Assembly: GCF_009857835.1 (NCBI RefSeq)
Contig: NZ_WWCL01000002.1
Span: 558,001 to 622,000 of the forward strand
DNA from: Duganella fentianensis
GTDB taxonomy: Bacteria > Pseudomonadota > Gammaproteobacteria > Burkholderiales > Burkholderiaceae_D
Direction of reading: 5' to 3'
Length of the DNA: 64,000 nt
Below, one piece after another: positions 24,515-31,241 of the stretch; positions within the stretch are counted from its first letter, which is position 1; the number at the start of each line of letters is the position of its first letter. Below the pieces are notes generated by a model. That model ran no database searches. It saw only the letters and a list, made by a program, of their open reading frames with translations, and was not told the DNA's origin. Both the position numbers and the translations under genes were made by a program.

Positions 24515-25114
24515 TCAGGCGTTCGAGGGCTGTTTCGATGCGGCTAGCAACTGGCGCGCCAACTCGAGTTCGGCACGTAGTTGCAGGGTTTGCTGATGGG
24601 CTTGCTGCAGTCCTTCGTAGGCCCGTAGCGAGGCGATCACGGTGGTGAACAGCTTGCGGGTGGTGAGGTCGGTCTTGCACCAGAAATCGTTGATGTCGTA
24701 ATCGAGGATGATGCTGTGTTCCAGCGCCTGGCCGGGCTGGCCCGTGCGCAGCACGATGCGGACCAGCTGGTTATGCAGGGTCTCGCGGATCTGGCGCGCC
24801 ACGATCAGGCCGGCATCGCTGGTTTCCATGATGACGTCCAGCAGCACCAGCGCAATATCGGGATTGTCGGTCAATACGGCCAGTGCTTCGTCGCCGCTAT
24901 AGGCGTGCAGAAAGCTCAGGCGGCGGCCCTGAAAACAGACATTGCTGAGCGAAAATTTCGTCACCACATGCACGTCCACATCGTCATCGACGATGAGGAT
25001 GCGCCACGGTGGCGGGCCGGCCGGGGCCTCGGGTTTGCTGGCCAGAGCGGTCTCTGTGCCGGACTCCGCTTCGTCTTCTATGATCCAGTCAGTGTCTTCG
25101 TCGTTGTGATTCAT
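24515..25114 (-). CDS. Stand-alone response regulator (receiver plus short helical tail)
   Basis: A 199-residue protein. An acidic N-terminal leader (residues 1-35) precedes a receiver domain (about 37-165) with RILIVDDDVDVHVV, the phospho-acceptor in ALVLLDVIMET and a VLRTGQPGQA loop. After it comes DYDINDFWCKTDLTTRKLFTTV, a segment typical of the receivers that precede DUF3369/HD-GYP proteins. The chain then ends in a Gln/Leu-rich helix (LQQAHQQTLQLRAELELARQL), so the usual DUF3369 and HD-GYP output is missing. No frame remnant of an output domain follows. It probably acts by protein-protein contact. Flanked by repeats A and B. Confidence 0.83.
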   Translation of the reverse strand: MNHNDEDTDWIIEDEAESGTETALASKPEAPAGPPPWRILIVDDDVDVHVVTKFSLSNVCFQGRRLSFLHAYSGDEALAVLTDNPDIALVLLDVIMETSDAGLIVARQIRETLHNQLVRIVLRTGQPGQALEHSIILDYDINDFWCKTDLTTRKLFTTVIASLRAYEGLQQAHQQTLQLRAELELARQLLAASKQPSNA

Positions 25115-25161
25115 GCATCAATCCCACGGTGAGTCGAAGAAAGAATAGCGGTTGTATGGCC

Positions 25162-25190
25162 ACACTATTCCTTGCTGCAAGGTTTGTCAA
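25162..25190 (-). promoter_or_regulatory. Promoter of the stand-alone response regulator
   Basis: On the minus strand a perfect TTGACA (complement of 25185-25190) and TAGTGT (complement of 25162-25167) are spaced by 17 bp, about 45 nt upstream of the ATG at 25114. A second minus-strand TATAAT (complement of 25227-25232) lies further upstream without a good -35. Confidence 0.6.
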
Positions 25191-25364
25191 AGATTTCGCG
25201 TGTTCGGAAAAGCCACTGTCTCGCGCATTATACTGGCGCTGCCAAAAAATATTTTTCAGACGCGGAAGCGGGCCCGCGCGGGCTGTCGGGGCCTGCGCTA
25301 AGTGCTTGATTTTATTAGGTGAAAAAAATGCCCGAAGAATGGGCAATTTGTTCTAGCAGGCGCC

Positions 25365-25445
25365 GTTACAGGCGTTCTCTGCTGTCAAGTGGGGCTTATT
25401 CACAAGCTTATCCACAGTTGGTGTGGATATCTGTAAAAAGTGCTT
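25365..25445. repeat. Direct repeat copy B with DnaA-box 9-mers
   Basis: An 81-bp relative of copy A, same orientation, on the other side of the response regulator. It contains TTATTCACA (25396-25404) and a perfect TTATCCACA (25408-25416), both fitting TTWTNCACA, and an inverted near-match at 25422-25430. The palindrome arms are shorter than in copy A (8 bp: 25409-25416 with 25422-25429). Confidence 0.8.
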
Positions 25446-25484
25446 ACGCTGCATCACTTTAGCGCATAAAGATAAGGTTGATTA

Positions 25485-26120
25485 TCAGGCAGTACGGGTT
25501 TTCAGCTGCTCCAGCTGGGCCAGAAAGCGTTCGCAGGCCAGTGTCGCTTCCCACGGTTCCCAGGCAGTCCCGCCGTAGATGGCCACCAGCGGGTCGGCTG
25601 CCAGCGGCGGCGTACGGATCTGCAGCGTGCGCCGCACTTCGGCCGCCGACCAGCCCACCACATGGACCGCTTCGCTGGCAGCAGCCAGATGGTCGGCGCG
25701 CTTGTGGGCGGCATAGTCGCGCTGGTTCCAGCGCGGCAGGCCGTAGCGCAGGAACACCGCCTGCTCCAGCCGCTGGCTGAGCGCTTTGAAGCCTTCGCCC
25801 AGAAAGGGCTTGAGCGGCGAAATGCAGTCGAACCCCAGCAGGCCTTCTTCTGCATCGTGCAGCAGCTCGCGCAGCGCTTCCAGCGGTGCCAGCGGCTTGC
25901 CTCTGGCCAGACTGTCGGCGGCGCGCAGATGCATGACGCTGAGCGAATGCTGGGCCACGGACAGCGGGCGCGTCCAGGCCGAATGGCCGCCCCAGCGGTA
26001 GGTGCGCGCCAGCCCCAGTGCCAGATCGCTGTCGTCCCAGTCGAACGGGGTGGGGTCTAGCAGGTCTAGCCGGCGGGCGGAGGGCATCCGCACCCAGGCG
26101 CGTGCGTCGGTACTGGCCAT
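25485..26120 (-). CDS. HD-domain phosphohydrolase (YfbR-like)
   Basis: A 211-residue cytosolic HD-superfamily protein. Metal ligands are visible as His in SVAQHSLSVMHL, the HD pair in LRELLHDAEEGLLGFDCISPLK (read in pieces) and Asp in HKRADHLAAASEA. Relatives are 5'-deoxynucleotidases such as YfbR and uncharacterised phosphohydrolases; the substrate is not determined. The start ATG 26120 has AAGGA 6 nt upstream; the open frame before it includes no better site. It lies 76 nt downstream of the 7TM-DISM kinase gene on the same strand, so co-transcription is possible. Confidence 0.83.
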   Translation of the reverse strand: MASTDARAWVRMPSARRLDLLDPTPFDWDDSDLALGLARTYRWGGHSAWTRPLSVAQHSLSVMHLRAADSLARGKPLAPLEALRELLHDAEEGLLGFDCISPLKPFLGEGFKALSQRLEQAVFLRYGLPRWNQRDYAAHKRADHLAAASEAVHVVGWSAAEVRRTLQIRTPPLAADPLVAIYGGTAWEPWEATLACERFLAQLEQLKTRTA

Positions 26121-26196
26121 GGTGTGTCCTTGTGCTGCAGGGTGGTGGGGCAAACCGTTGCCCGTGCCTGCATCTTAGCCTTGTACGGGGATAAAG

Positions 26197-29154
26197 TTAA
26201 ATTTCCTTTTCCGCCGCCAGCCCTGCATCGCCCAGCGCGGCGCAAGCCTGCTGCAGCGCCGCCGTGACTTCCGGCAGCAAGGCCAGTGTTGCGGCCAGGT
26301 CGCTGCGGATGGCGGCTTCTTCCATGCTGGCGCACAGCGTGTGCAGGCGGTTGTCGCTCAGATAGCTGGCGCTGCCTTTGAGCGCATGGATGGCGGCGGC
26401 TGCCATGGCCGGATTGCCCGCTGCCAGCGCGCTGCGTGCCGCTTCCAGCCGGCGCGGCGCCTCTTCCAGAAATGCCTGGGTGATGCGCTGCATATGGCTG
26501 GAGGACATGCCCGACAGGGGCTGGATGTGGATGGCCGCGCTGTTGCTGCCCGTCTGGCTGGCTGCCTGCTGTGCGGCGCTGATAATCTGGGCCGAAGCGC
26601 GCCGGGCCGCTGGCGCCACGTCGAACTGGGCATCGAGCGCTTCTACGCTGGGAACGACGCGATAGCTGTGCTGGCCCAGCGCCAGCGGCTTGCCGCTGCT
26701 GAGGTGGCGCGCGATGATCAGCTCGATCTGGTCGTACAGCAGGTGCTCGTCCACCGGCTTGCTGAGGAAGCCATCCATGCCCACGGCCAGATAGCGCTGG
26801 CGGTCGTGCTCGCTGGCATTGGCGGTGAGCGCAATGATGGGGACGCTGGCATCGAGCACACGGTAATCGTCGCTGCCGCCGTTGCGGATCAGGCGCGCAG
26901 CCTGTTCGCCATCCATCATCGGCATGCGGCCGTCCATCAGCACCAGATCGTACTGGCTGTTGCTCAGCGCATGCAGGGCTTGCAGGCCGTTTTCCACCAT
27001 GCGCACTTCGTGGCCCATGTTTTCCAGCAAGGTGCTGACGATGATCTGGTTGGTGCGCACATCTTCTGCACACAGTATGCGCAGGCGGTAGCTATGCCGT
27101 TCGCTGCGCGGCTGGCGCGCCGTATCGGCCAGCGGCGCCTTGCCCAGTGCCATGGCCAGCGTAAAGCTGAAAGTGGAGCCTACGCCCAGCTGGCTCTGGA
27201 CGGCGATTGAACCGCCCATCAGTTCGACCAGTTCCTTGCAGATGGCCAGACCCAGCCCCGTGCCGCCGTAACGGCGCGTGGTGGACTGGTCGGCCTGCTC
27301 GAATTTCTGGAACAGGCGCGGCAGGGCGGCGGCCGGAATGCCGGGGCCCGTATCGCTGACATCGAAGCTGATGCAGTGCTGGTTTTCCTGGGTGAGGATG
27401 GTCGAAACCCGCAGGCTGACTTCGCCACGGTCGGTGAATTTGATGGCGTTGCCCAGCAGATTGAGCAGTATCTGGCGCAAACGGGTAGGGTCGCCGCGCA
27501 CATAGCGCGGCAGGTCCAGCGCCAGATTGGTACGCAGTAGCAGGCTCTTGGCATCGGCCTGGGTCTGCAATATGCCCACGGCATCGTCGAGCAGCTCGAC
27601 CAGATCGAAATCGACAGATTCGATAGTAAGCCGGCCTGCATCGATTTTGGAAAAGTCCAGAATATCGTTGAGGATGGCCAGCAGCGATTCGCTGTTCTGC
27701 AGGCCGATGCGCAGATACTCCTCGGTACGGCCCTGCACGGCCTGATCGCGCATGGCGAATTTGATCATGCCGATTACACCGGCCAGCGGGGTGCGGATAT
27801 CGTGGCTCATGGCCGACAGGAAGTCGATACGGTGGCGGCTCACCACTTCCGCATGTTCCTTGGCGACGCTGAGCTGGGCCGTGCGTTCCTGCACGCGCTG
27901 TTCCAGCGTGTTGCGCAGCAGGCGGATCTGGTCGGCCAGGGCAAAGGCCAGCAGCACGCCGTCCAGGGTGCCGCCCAGCAGCGTGAACAGCTGCGCATTG
28001 CTGACCATGGCAGGGATCAGGCCTACGTTGGCAGGCAGGATCAGCAAGCCCGGCACCATCAGCGCCACAAAGCCCAGTACGAAAAAGCGCGCCGGATAAT
28101 AGCCGCGCCGCCACACCACGATGCCGCTGATCAGGGCCAGCGTCATCCAGATGCTGATGACGATGGTGGCGATGGTGTGGGCATAGCTGAGCGCAAAGAA
28201 GCAGCTGGGCAGTGTCAGCAGCGGCAGGATCAGGTTGATGCGGCTATAGCGGTACAGTCGGGGCGCATAGTCCTGCAGGCGCAGGAAGCTGGTGTAGAAC
28301 AGCGTGCTGAGCACTGGCAGCAGGAAGAAGGGCACATAGTGCCAGTGCAGATTATGCCAGTCGAACAGGTCGGCCGACAGGTGGAAAGTCATGCCCCAGG
28401 CCAGCGCATAGCACAGCACATACAGCGAGTAGTACAGCGAGGAGCGGTCGCGCGTGATGGAATAGATGAAGAAATTGAACACCGTCAGCGCCAGCAGCGC
28501 ACCCAGCGAACCGATGATCAGCACATTTTCCGAGGCCACCAGCTGCTGGTACTGGACCCGCGGCAGCACCGACATCACGGGCGTGCGGGCGTAGTAGGGG
28601 CTGGAGAAGCGGATCAGAATCTGGTAGCGCTGGCCGGGCAGCAGATCCATGTCGCGGCCATAGTGCATCAGATAGGCATGGGGCTGGCGATAGCCGGTCA
28701 GCATCTGGCGCACGCTGCCATCGGGACCATACAGCTGGATGTCGACCAGATCAATCAGGGTGTCGTTGGGATCGATGACCCAGGCGGCCTGCTGGCTATC
28801 GTTGCGCAGTTCCGCCACCAGCCAGTAGTGGCCGCCCAGCAGGTCGACCTTGCTGGCCGGTTTGAGCTGGCTGACAAACTGGGGCAGACTGGCAGCGTCG
28901 ACGGGGAAAGGCTGGCCCTCGTCGCTATACAGGCGCGCATGCCGCAGCAGATCGATGCTGCTGCCGTTCAGCCCGATGATGGGGCTGATGGTCTGCGCCT
29001 GCGCCGGCCCCGCCAGCACGCTGGCCCAGAGCAGCAGCAGGGCCAGCAGCCGGAACAGTCCGAACCCGCCATGCGCCAGCCAGCACCGCAGCTGCGTCAG
29101 CGCGCAAGTCTGGCCGGTGCTCGGTGGCTGCAATAGGCGGCGCGCAAAGCTCAT
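26197..29154 (-). CDS. 7TM-DISM hybrid sensor histidine kinase (HK-REC-HPt)
   Basis: About 985 residues. In order: hydrophobic N-terminus ending in AGPAQAQ, a periplasmic 7TMR-DISMED2 sensor (about 60-185), seven transmembrane helices of 7TMR-DISM (about 190-390), HisKA with His451 in AMSHDIRTPLAGVIG, an ATPase domain (LLGNAIKFTDRG, SDTGPGIP, YGGTGLGLAICK), a receiver with Asp741 in LVLMDGRMPMMDG, and an HPt domain with His923 in AIHALKGSASYLS. The DISM sensor is often thought to bind carbohydrates. It can run a phosphorelay internally, but its final receiver partner is not encoded within it; the stand-alone regulator at 24515 is a candidate. The start is uncertain: ATG 29154 lacks a ribosome site, and TTG 29190 is an alternative. 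Confidence 0.87.
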   Translation of the reverse strand: MSFARRLLQPPSTGQTCALTQLRCWLAHGGFGLFRLLALLLLWASVLAGPAQAQTISPIIGLNGSSIDLLRHARLYSDEGQPFPVDAASLPQFVSQLKPASKVDLLGGHYWLVAELRNDSQQAAWVIDPNDTLIDLVDIQLYGPDGSVRQMLTGYRQPHAYLMHYGRDMDLLPGQRYQILIRFSSPYYARTPVMSVLPRVQYQQLVASENVLIIGSLGALLALTVFNFFIYSITRDRSSLYYSLYVLCYALAWGMTFHLSADLFDWHNLHWHYVPFFLLPVLSTLFYTSFLRLQDYAPRLYRYSRINLILPLLTLPSCFFALSYAHTIATIVISIWMTLALISGIVVWRRGYYPARFFVLGFVALMVPGLLILPANVGLIPAMVSNAQLFTLLGGTLDGVLLAFALADQIRLLRNTLEQRVQERTAQLSVAKEHAEVVSRHRIDFLSAMSHDIRTPLAGVIGMIKFAMRDQAVQGRTEEYLRIGLQNSESLLAILNDILDFSKIDAGRLTIESVDFDLVELLDDAVGILQTQADAKSLLLRTNLALDLPRYVRGDPTRLRQILLNLLGNAIKFTDRGEVSLRVSTILTQENQHCISFDVSDTGPGIPAAALPRLFQKFEQADQSTTRRYGGTGLGLAICKELVELMGGSIAVQSQLGVGSTFSFTLAMALGKAPLADTARQPRSERHSYRLRILCAEDVRTNQIIVSTLLENMGHEVRMVENGLQALHALSNSQYDLVLMDGRMPMMDGEQAARLIRNGGSDDYRVLDASVPIIALTANASEHDRQRYLAVGMDGFLSKPVDEHLLYDQIELIIARHLSSGKPLALGQHSYRVVPSVEALDAQFDVAPAARRASAQIISAAQQAASQTGSNSAAIHIQPLSGMSSSHMQRITQAFLEEAPRRLEAARSALAAGNPAMAAAAIHALKGSASYLSDNRLHTLCASMEEAAIRSDLAATLALLPEVTAALQQACAALGDAGLAAEKEI

Positions 29155-29249
29155 AAAGGGGCGGGGTAGCGACGGCGGTGGAGTTGGCAAGGAGAGTGCA
29201 TTTTAAACGAGAACTTAGTGCCAGAAAGTAAAAATTGATCTTTAGCACG

Positions 29250-29279
29250 TTGTCACTGTCGCATTTGGGCAGGTAAGAT
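29250..29279 (+). promoter_or_regulatory. Candidate promoter of lysE
   Basis: TTGTCA (29250-29255) and TAAGAT (29274-29279) are spaced by 18 bp, 28 nt upstream of the ATG. Confidence 0.45.
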
Positions 29280-29306
29280 GGTGGTTTTTGCTGCGGGAAA
29301 GCCACT

Positions 29307-29936
29307 ATGCTCATTACGCCAGAACAGTTGATCGGATTTCTAGGGGCGGCCATGCTGATCACGGTATCGCCGGGGCCGGATAACCTGATGGTGCTCAGCG
29401 TGGGCATGTCACGCGGCCGCCGTCAGGGTATGGTGTTCGGGCTGGGCTGTGCGCTGGGCTGCCTCAGTCATACGCTGCTGGCCACGCTGGGCGTGAGCGC
29501 CCTGATCAAGGCCTCGCCGCTGGCTTTTGGCGCCCTCAAGCTGCTGGGCGGTGGCTATCTGGTCTGGCTGGGCATAGGTGCTTTGCGTAGCCGCGGCGGT
29601 GCCCGGGTGGAAGGCAGCGGCCTGCCGGAAGAAAGTCTGGGCCAGCTGTTTGCCAAGGGCCTGTTTGCCAACGCCATCAATCCTAAAGTAGTGCTGTTCT
29701 TCCTGTCCTTCCTGCCCCAGTTCGTGCTGGCCGAGCGGGGCGACGCCAGCTGGCAGACAGCCCAGCTGGGTGTGCTGTTCACGTTGCAAGGGGTGGTGAT
29801 CTTCGGCCTGCTCGGCTATTTTTCCGGCAGCGTGGGCAGCTGGATCAACCGCCATCCGGGTGCCGGCATGTGGATGGACCGCGTGGCCGGGGCGATTTTT
29901 GTGGGGCTGGGCGTGAAACTGCTGGTTAGCCGATAA
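29307..29936 (+). CDS. LysE/RhtB-family amino-acid exporter
   Basis: A 209-residue membrane protein with about six hydrophobic helices. The signature ITVSPGPDNLMVLSVGMSRG near the N-terminus, LGCLSHTLLATLGVSAL and NPKVVLFFLSFLPQFV are typical of LysE/RhtB translocators, which export lysine, homoserine, threonine or similar compounds. The substrate is not predictable. It is a single gene with its own promoter and a terminator downstream, divergent from the hybrid kinase. Confidence 0.9.
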   Translation: MLITPEQLIGFLGAAMLITVSPGPDNLMVLSVGMSRGRRQGMVFGLGCALGCLSHTLLATLGVSALIKASPLAFGALKLLGGGYLVWLGIGALRSRGGARVEGSGLPEESLGQLFAKGLFANAINPKVVLFFLSFLPQFVLAERGDASWQTAQLGVLFTLQGVVIFGLLGYFSGSVGSWINRHPGAGMWMDRVAGAIFVGLGVKLLVSR

Positions 29937-30022
29937 ATTTGCCCGGCTGTCATCACCCTGTCACGTTGAGCAGCGATACTGTCTCTGCTCTTTCAAGTCT
30001 CTCCCGATTTGAAATTTTCCTC

Positions 30023-30053
30023 GGCCCGTGCTCATCCACGGGCCTTTTTTTTT
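30023..30053 (+). terminator. Rho-independent terminator downstream of lysE
   Basis: GGCCCGTG (30023-30030) pairs with CACGGGCC (30037-30044) around a 6-nt loop and is followed by nine T residues. It lies 86 nt after the lysE stop. Confidence 0.92.
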
Positions 30054-30061
30054 GCTGGCGG

Positions 30062-30817
30062 CTAGCGGGCCTGCAGACGGTAGTGCAGTTCCAGCTGGTC
30101 CTGCACAGCCAGTGCGCCGCCCATGATGGCGAACGGGGTGATGCCGTAATCGCTCTGCAGGATGGTAAAGCTGCCTTCGGCCGCGAAACTGCGCCCCTCG
30201 CTCTGTAAGCTGGCGGGCACGCGCAGCTGGCGCGTAACGCCATGCAGGGTCAGCGCCAGCTGCAGGCTCTGGCCGTCCGGATGGCGTTCGGCCTGTACCA
30301 GCACCAGCGGATAGCGCTCTGCGTCCAGCGTGCGCTGCAGCATGTTGTGGCGGGTGCCGGCGATGGCGTCGGCCGAAGGCTGGGGCCGCAAGCCGGCCGC
30401 CAGCCGCAGTTCAGGCGGGTCTACCAGCATGTCGTCGAGGCGGAACTGCAGGGTGGCGCGGTTGTTGCGCTGGTCTACGCTGCCGCTCAGCTGACGCACC
30501 AGAATCAGGTGGTCATGGCCCAGGCGGGCCAGCAGGCCGCCGCGCCGCACGATGATGGTGATCTGCGAAGCTGCATCGTCGATGTTCAGGACTGGCAGTT
30601 CGGCCGTGGCAGCCAGAGTATCGGCCACGGCGGCCGTGCCGGCAGGCGCCGTACCGGCGCTGCTATTGCCGGCGTCCGCCCCGATGGCAGGTGTGGCCGC
30701 GGCGGGCGGCAGGGGCGCCACGGGACTGCAGGCGTTCAGCGCCAGACTGCAAACGAGGGCGCAGAGCAGCGCGACTGAGCGGCGCTGTACAGTGGCGGAA
30801 ACTGGTTTTATTGTCAT
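30062..30817 (-). CDS. YceI-like domain lipoprotein
   Basis: A 251-residue protein. The N-terminus RRSVALLCALVCSLALNAC ends in a lipobox (LNAC, Cys30), predicting a lipid-anchored envelope protein. An Ala/Pro-rich linker (31-75) follows, then a YceI-like beta-barrel with LLARLGHDHLILVRQLSG, DDMLVDPPELR, RHNMLQRTLDAERYP and LHGVTRQLRVPASL. Unlike the yceI at 22145 it is anchored rather than soluble. Probably binds a lipid or quinone-like ligand. A CATAAT -10 (complement of 30853-30858) lies upstream. Confidence 0.82.
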   Translation of the reverse strand: MTIKPVSATVQRRSVALLCALVCSLALNACSPVAPLPPAAATPAIGADAGNSSAGTAPAGTAAVADTLAATAELPVLNIDDAASQITIIVRRGGLLARLGHDHLILVRQLSGSVDQRNNRATLQFRLDDMLVDPPELRLAAGLRPQPSADAIAGTRHNMLQRTLDAERYPLVLVQAERHPDGQSLQLALTLHGVTRQLRVPASLQSEGRSFAAEGSFTILQSDYGITPFAIMGGALAVQDQLELHYRLQAR

Positions 30818-31241
30818 CGTTGGCGGCCGTCACGGCGGCGTCACAAAGCTTGATTATGATCCGTTTCGCTGATTCCAGCATGCGCCAGCTGGTCGCCGCA
30901 CCCAAGCCGGTGCGGGAATTCACGGCGCATGACTCGGCAGGCTGGCCGGTGGCCTGAAACACCGGCACCATCCTCTCTCTCGGCCCTGCGCTGGCCGCGC
31001 CGGACAAATTCATCTACCTTAATCATCCCCTAAGCCTAGCTGGCCGGATCGCTGGCAAAGTAACACCTGTAGCGCGCGGCCTGAGCCCCGCGCCCGGTTG
31101 CCGGACCTGCAAGCCCGGCACAGTTACCGTCCAGGCGGCACGCTAGCCGCCAGACCCCCGACATCCCCACGCCTTCGAGCGTTTTACAACCAGCATCATC
31201 ACACGATGACGCTGGTTTTTTTTTGCCGTCTGGCGGCGCGC
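30818..31241. other. 424-nt intergenic region, possible plus-strand small RNA
   Basis: Between two minus-strand genes this GC-rich gap contains the YceI-lipoprotein promoter at its left edge, a 33-codon plus-strand frame (30856-30957) without ribosome site, and several self-complementary segments around 31030-31155. It ends with a plus-strand terminator at 31188-31225 that no annotated plus-strand gene uses. I cannot match it to a known RNA family by eye. Confidence 0.4.
31188..31225 (+). terminator. Plus-strand intrinsic terminator without a recognised upstream gene
   Basis: AACCAGC (31188-31194) pairs with GCTGGTT (31211-31217); the stem continues inward with TCATC/GATGA after a mismatch, and T residues run to 31225. 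The T-run is only on the plus strand, so it does not serve pepN on the minus strand well. Confidence 0.75.

Larger units (their letters stand above)
25115..25484. other. 370-nt intergenic region: promoter(s) and repeat copy B
   Basis: This gap between the response regulator start and the HD-protein stop holds the regulator's promoter(s) near 25162-25232 and repeat copy B at 25365-25445. I see no coding frame with a credible start and no strong terminator, only a weak GCCC/GGGC hairpin near 25331-25344. Confidence 0.6.

Noticed and set aside
24262..25445. Chromosomal origin oriC
   Set aside because: DnaA-box-like 9-mers and AT-rich DNA are present, but dnaA, dnaN, gyrB, rpmH and parAB are not. 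Kept as an origin-like or titration element only.
30856..30957. 33-codon plus-strand open frame
   Set aside because: No ribosome site or homology; it lies in the promoter region of the divergent lipoprotein gene.
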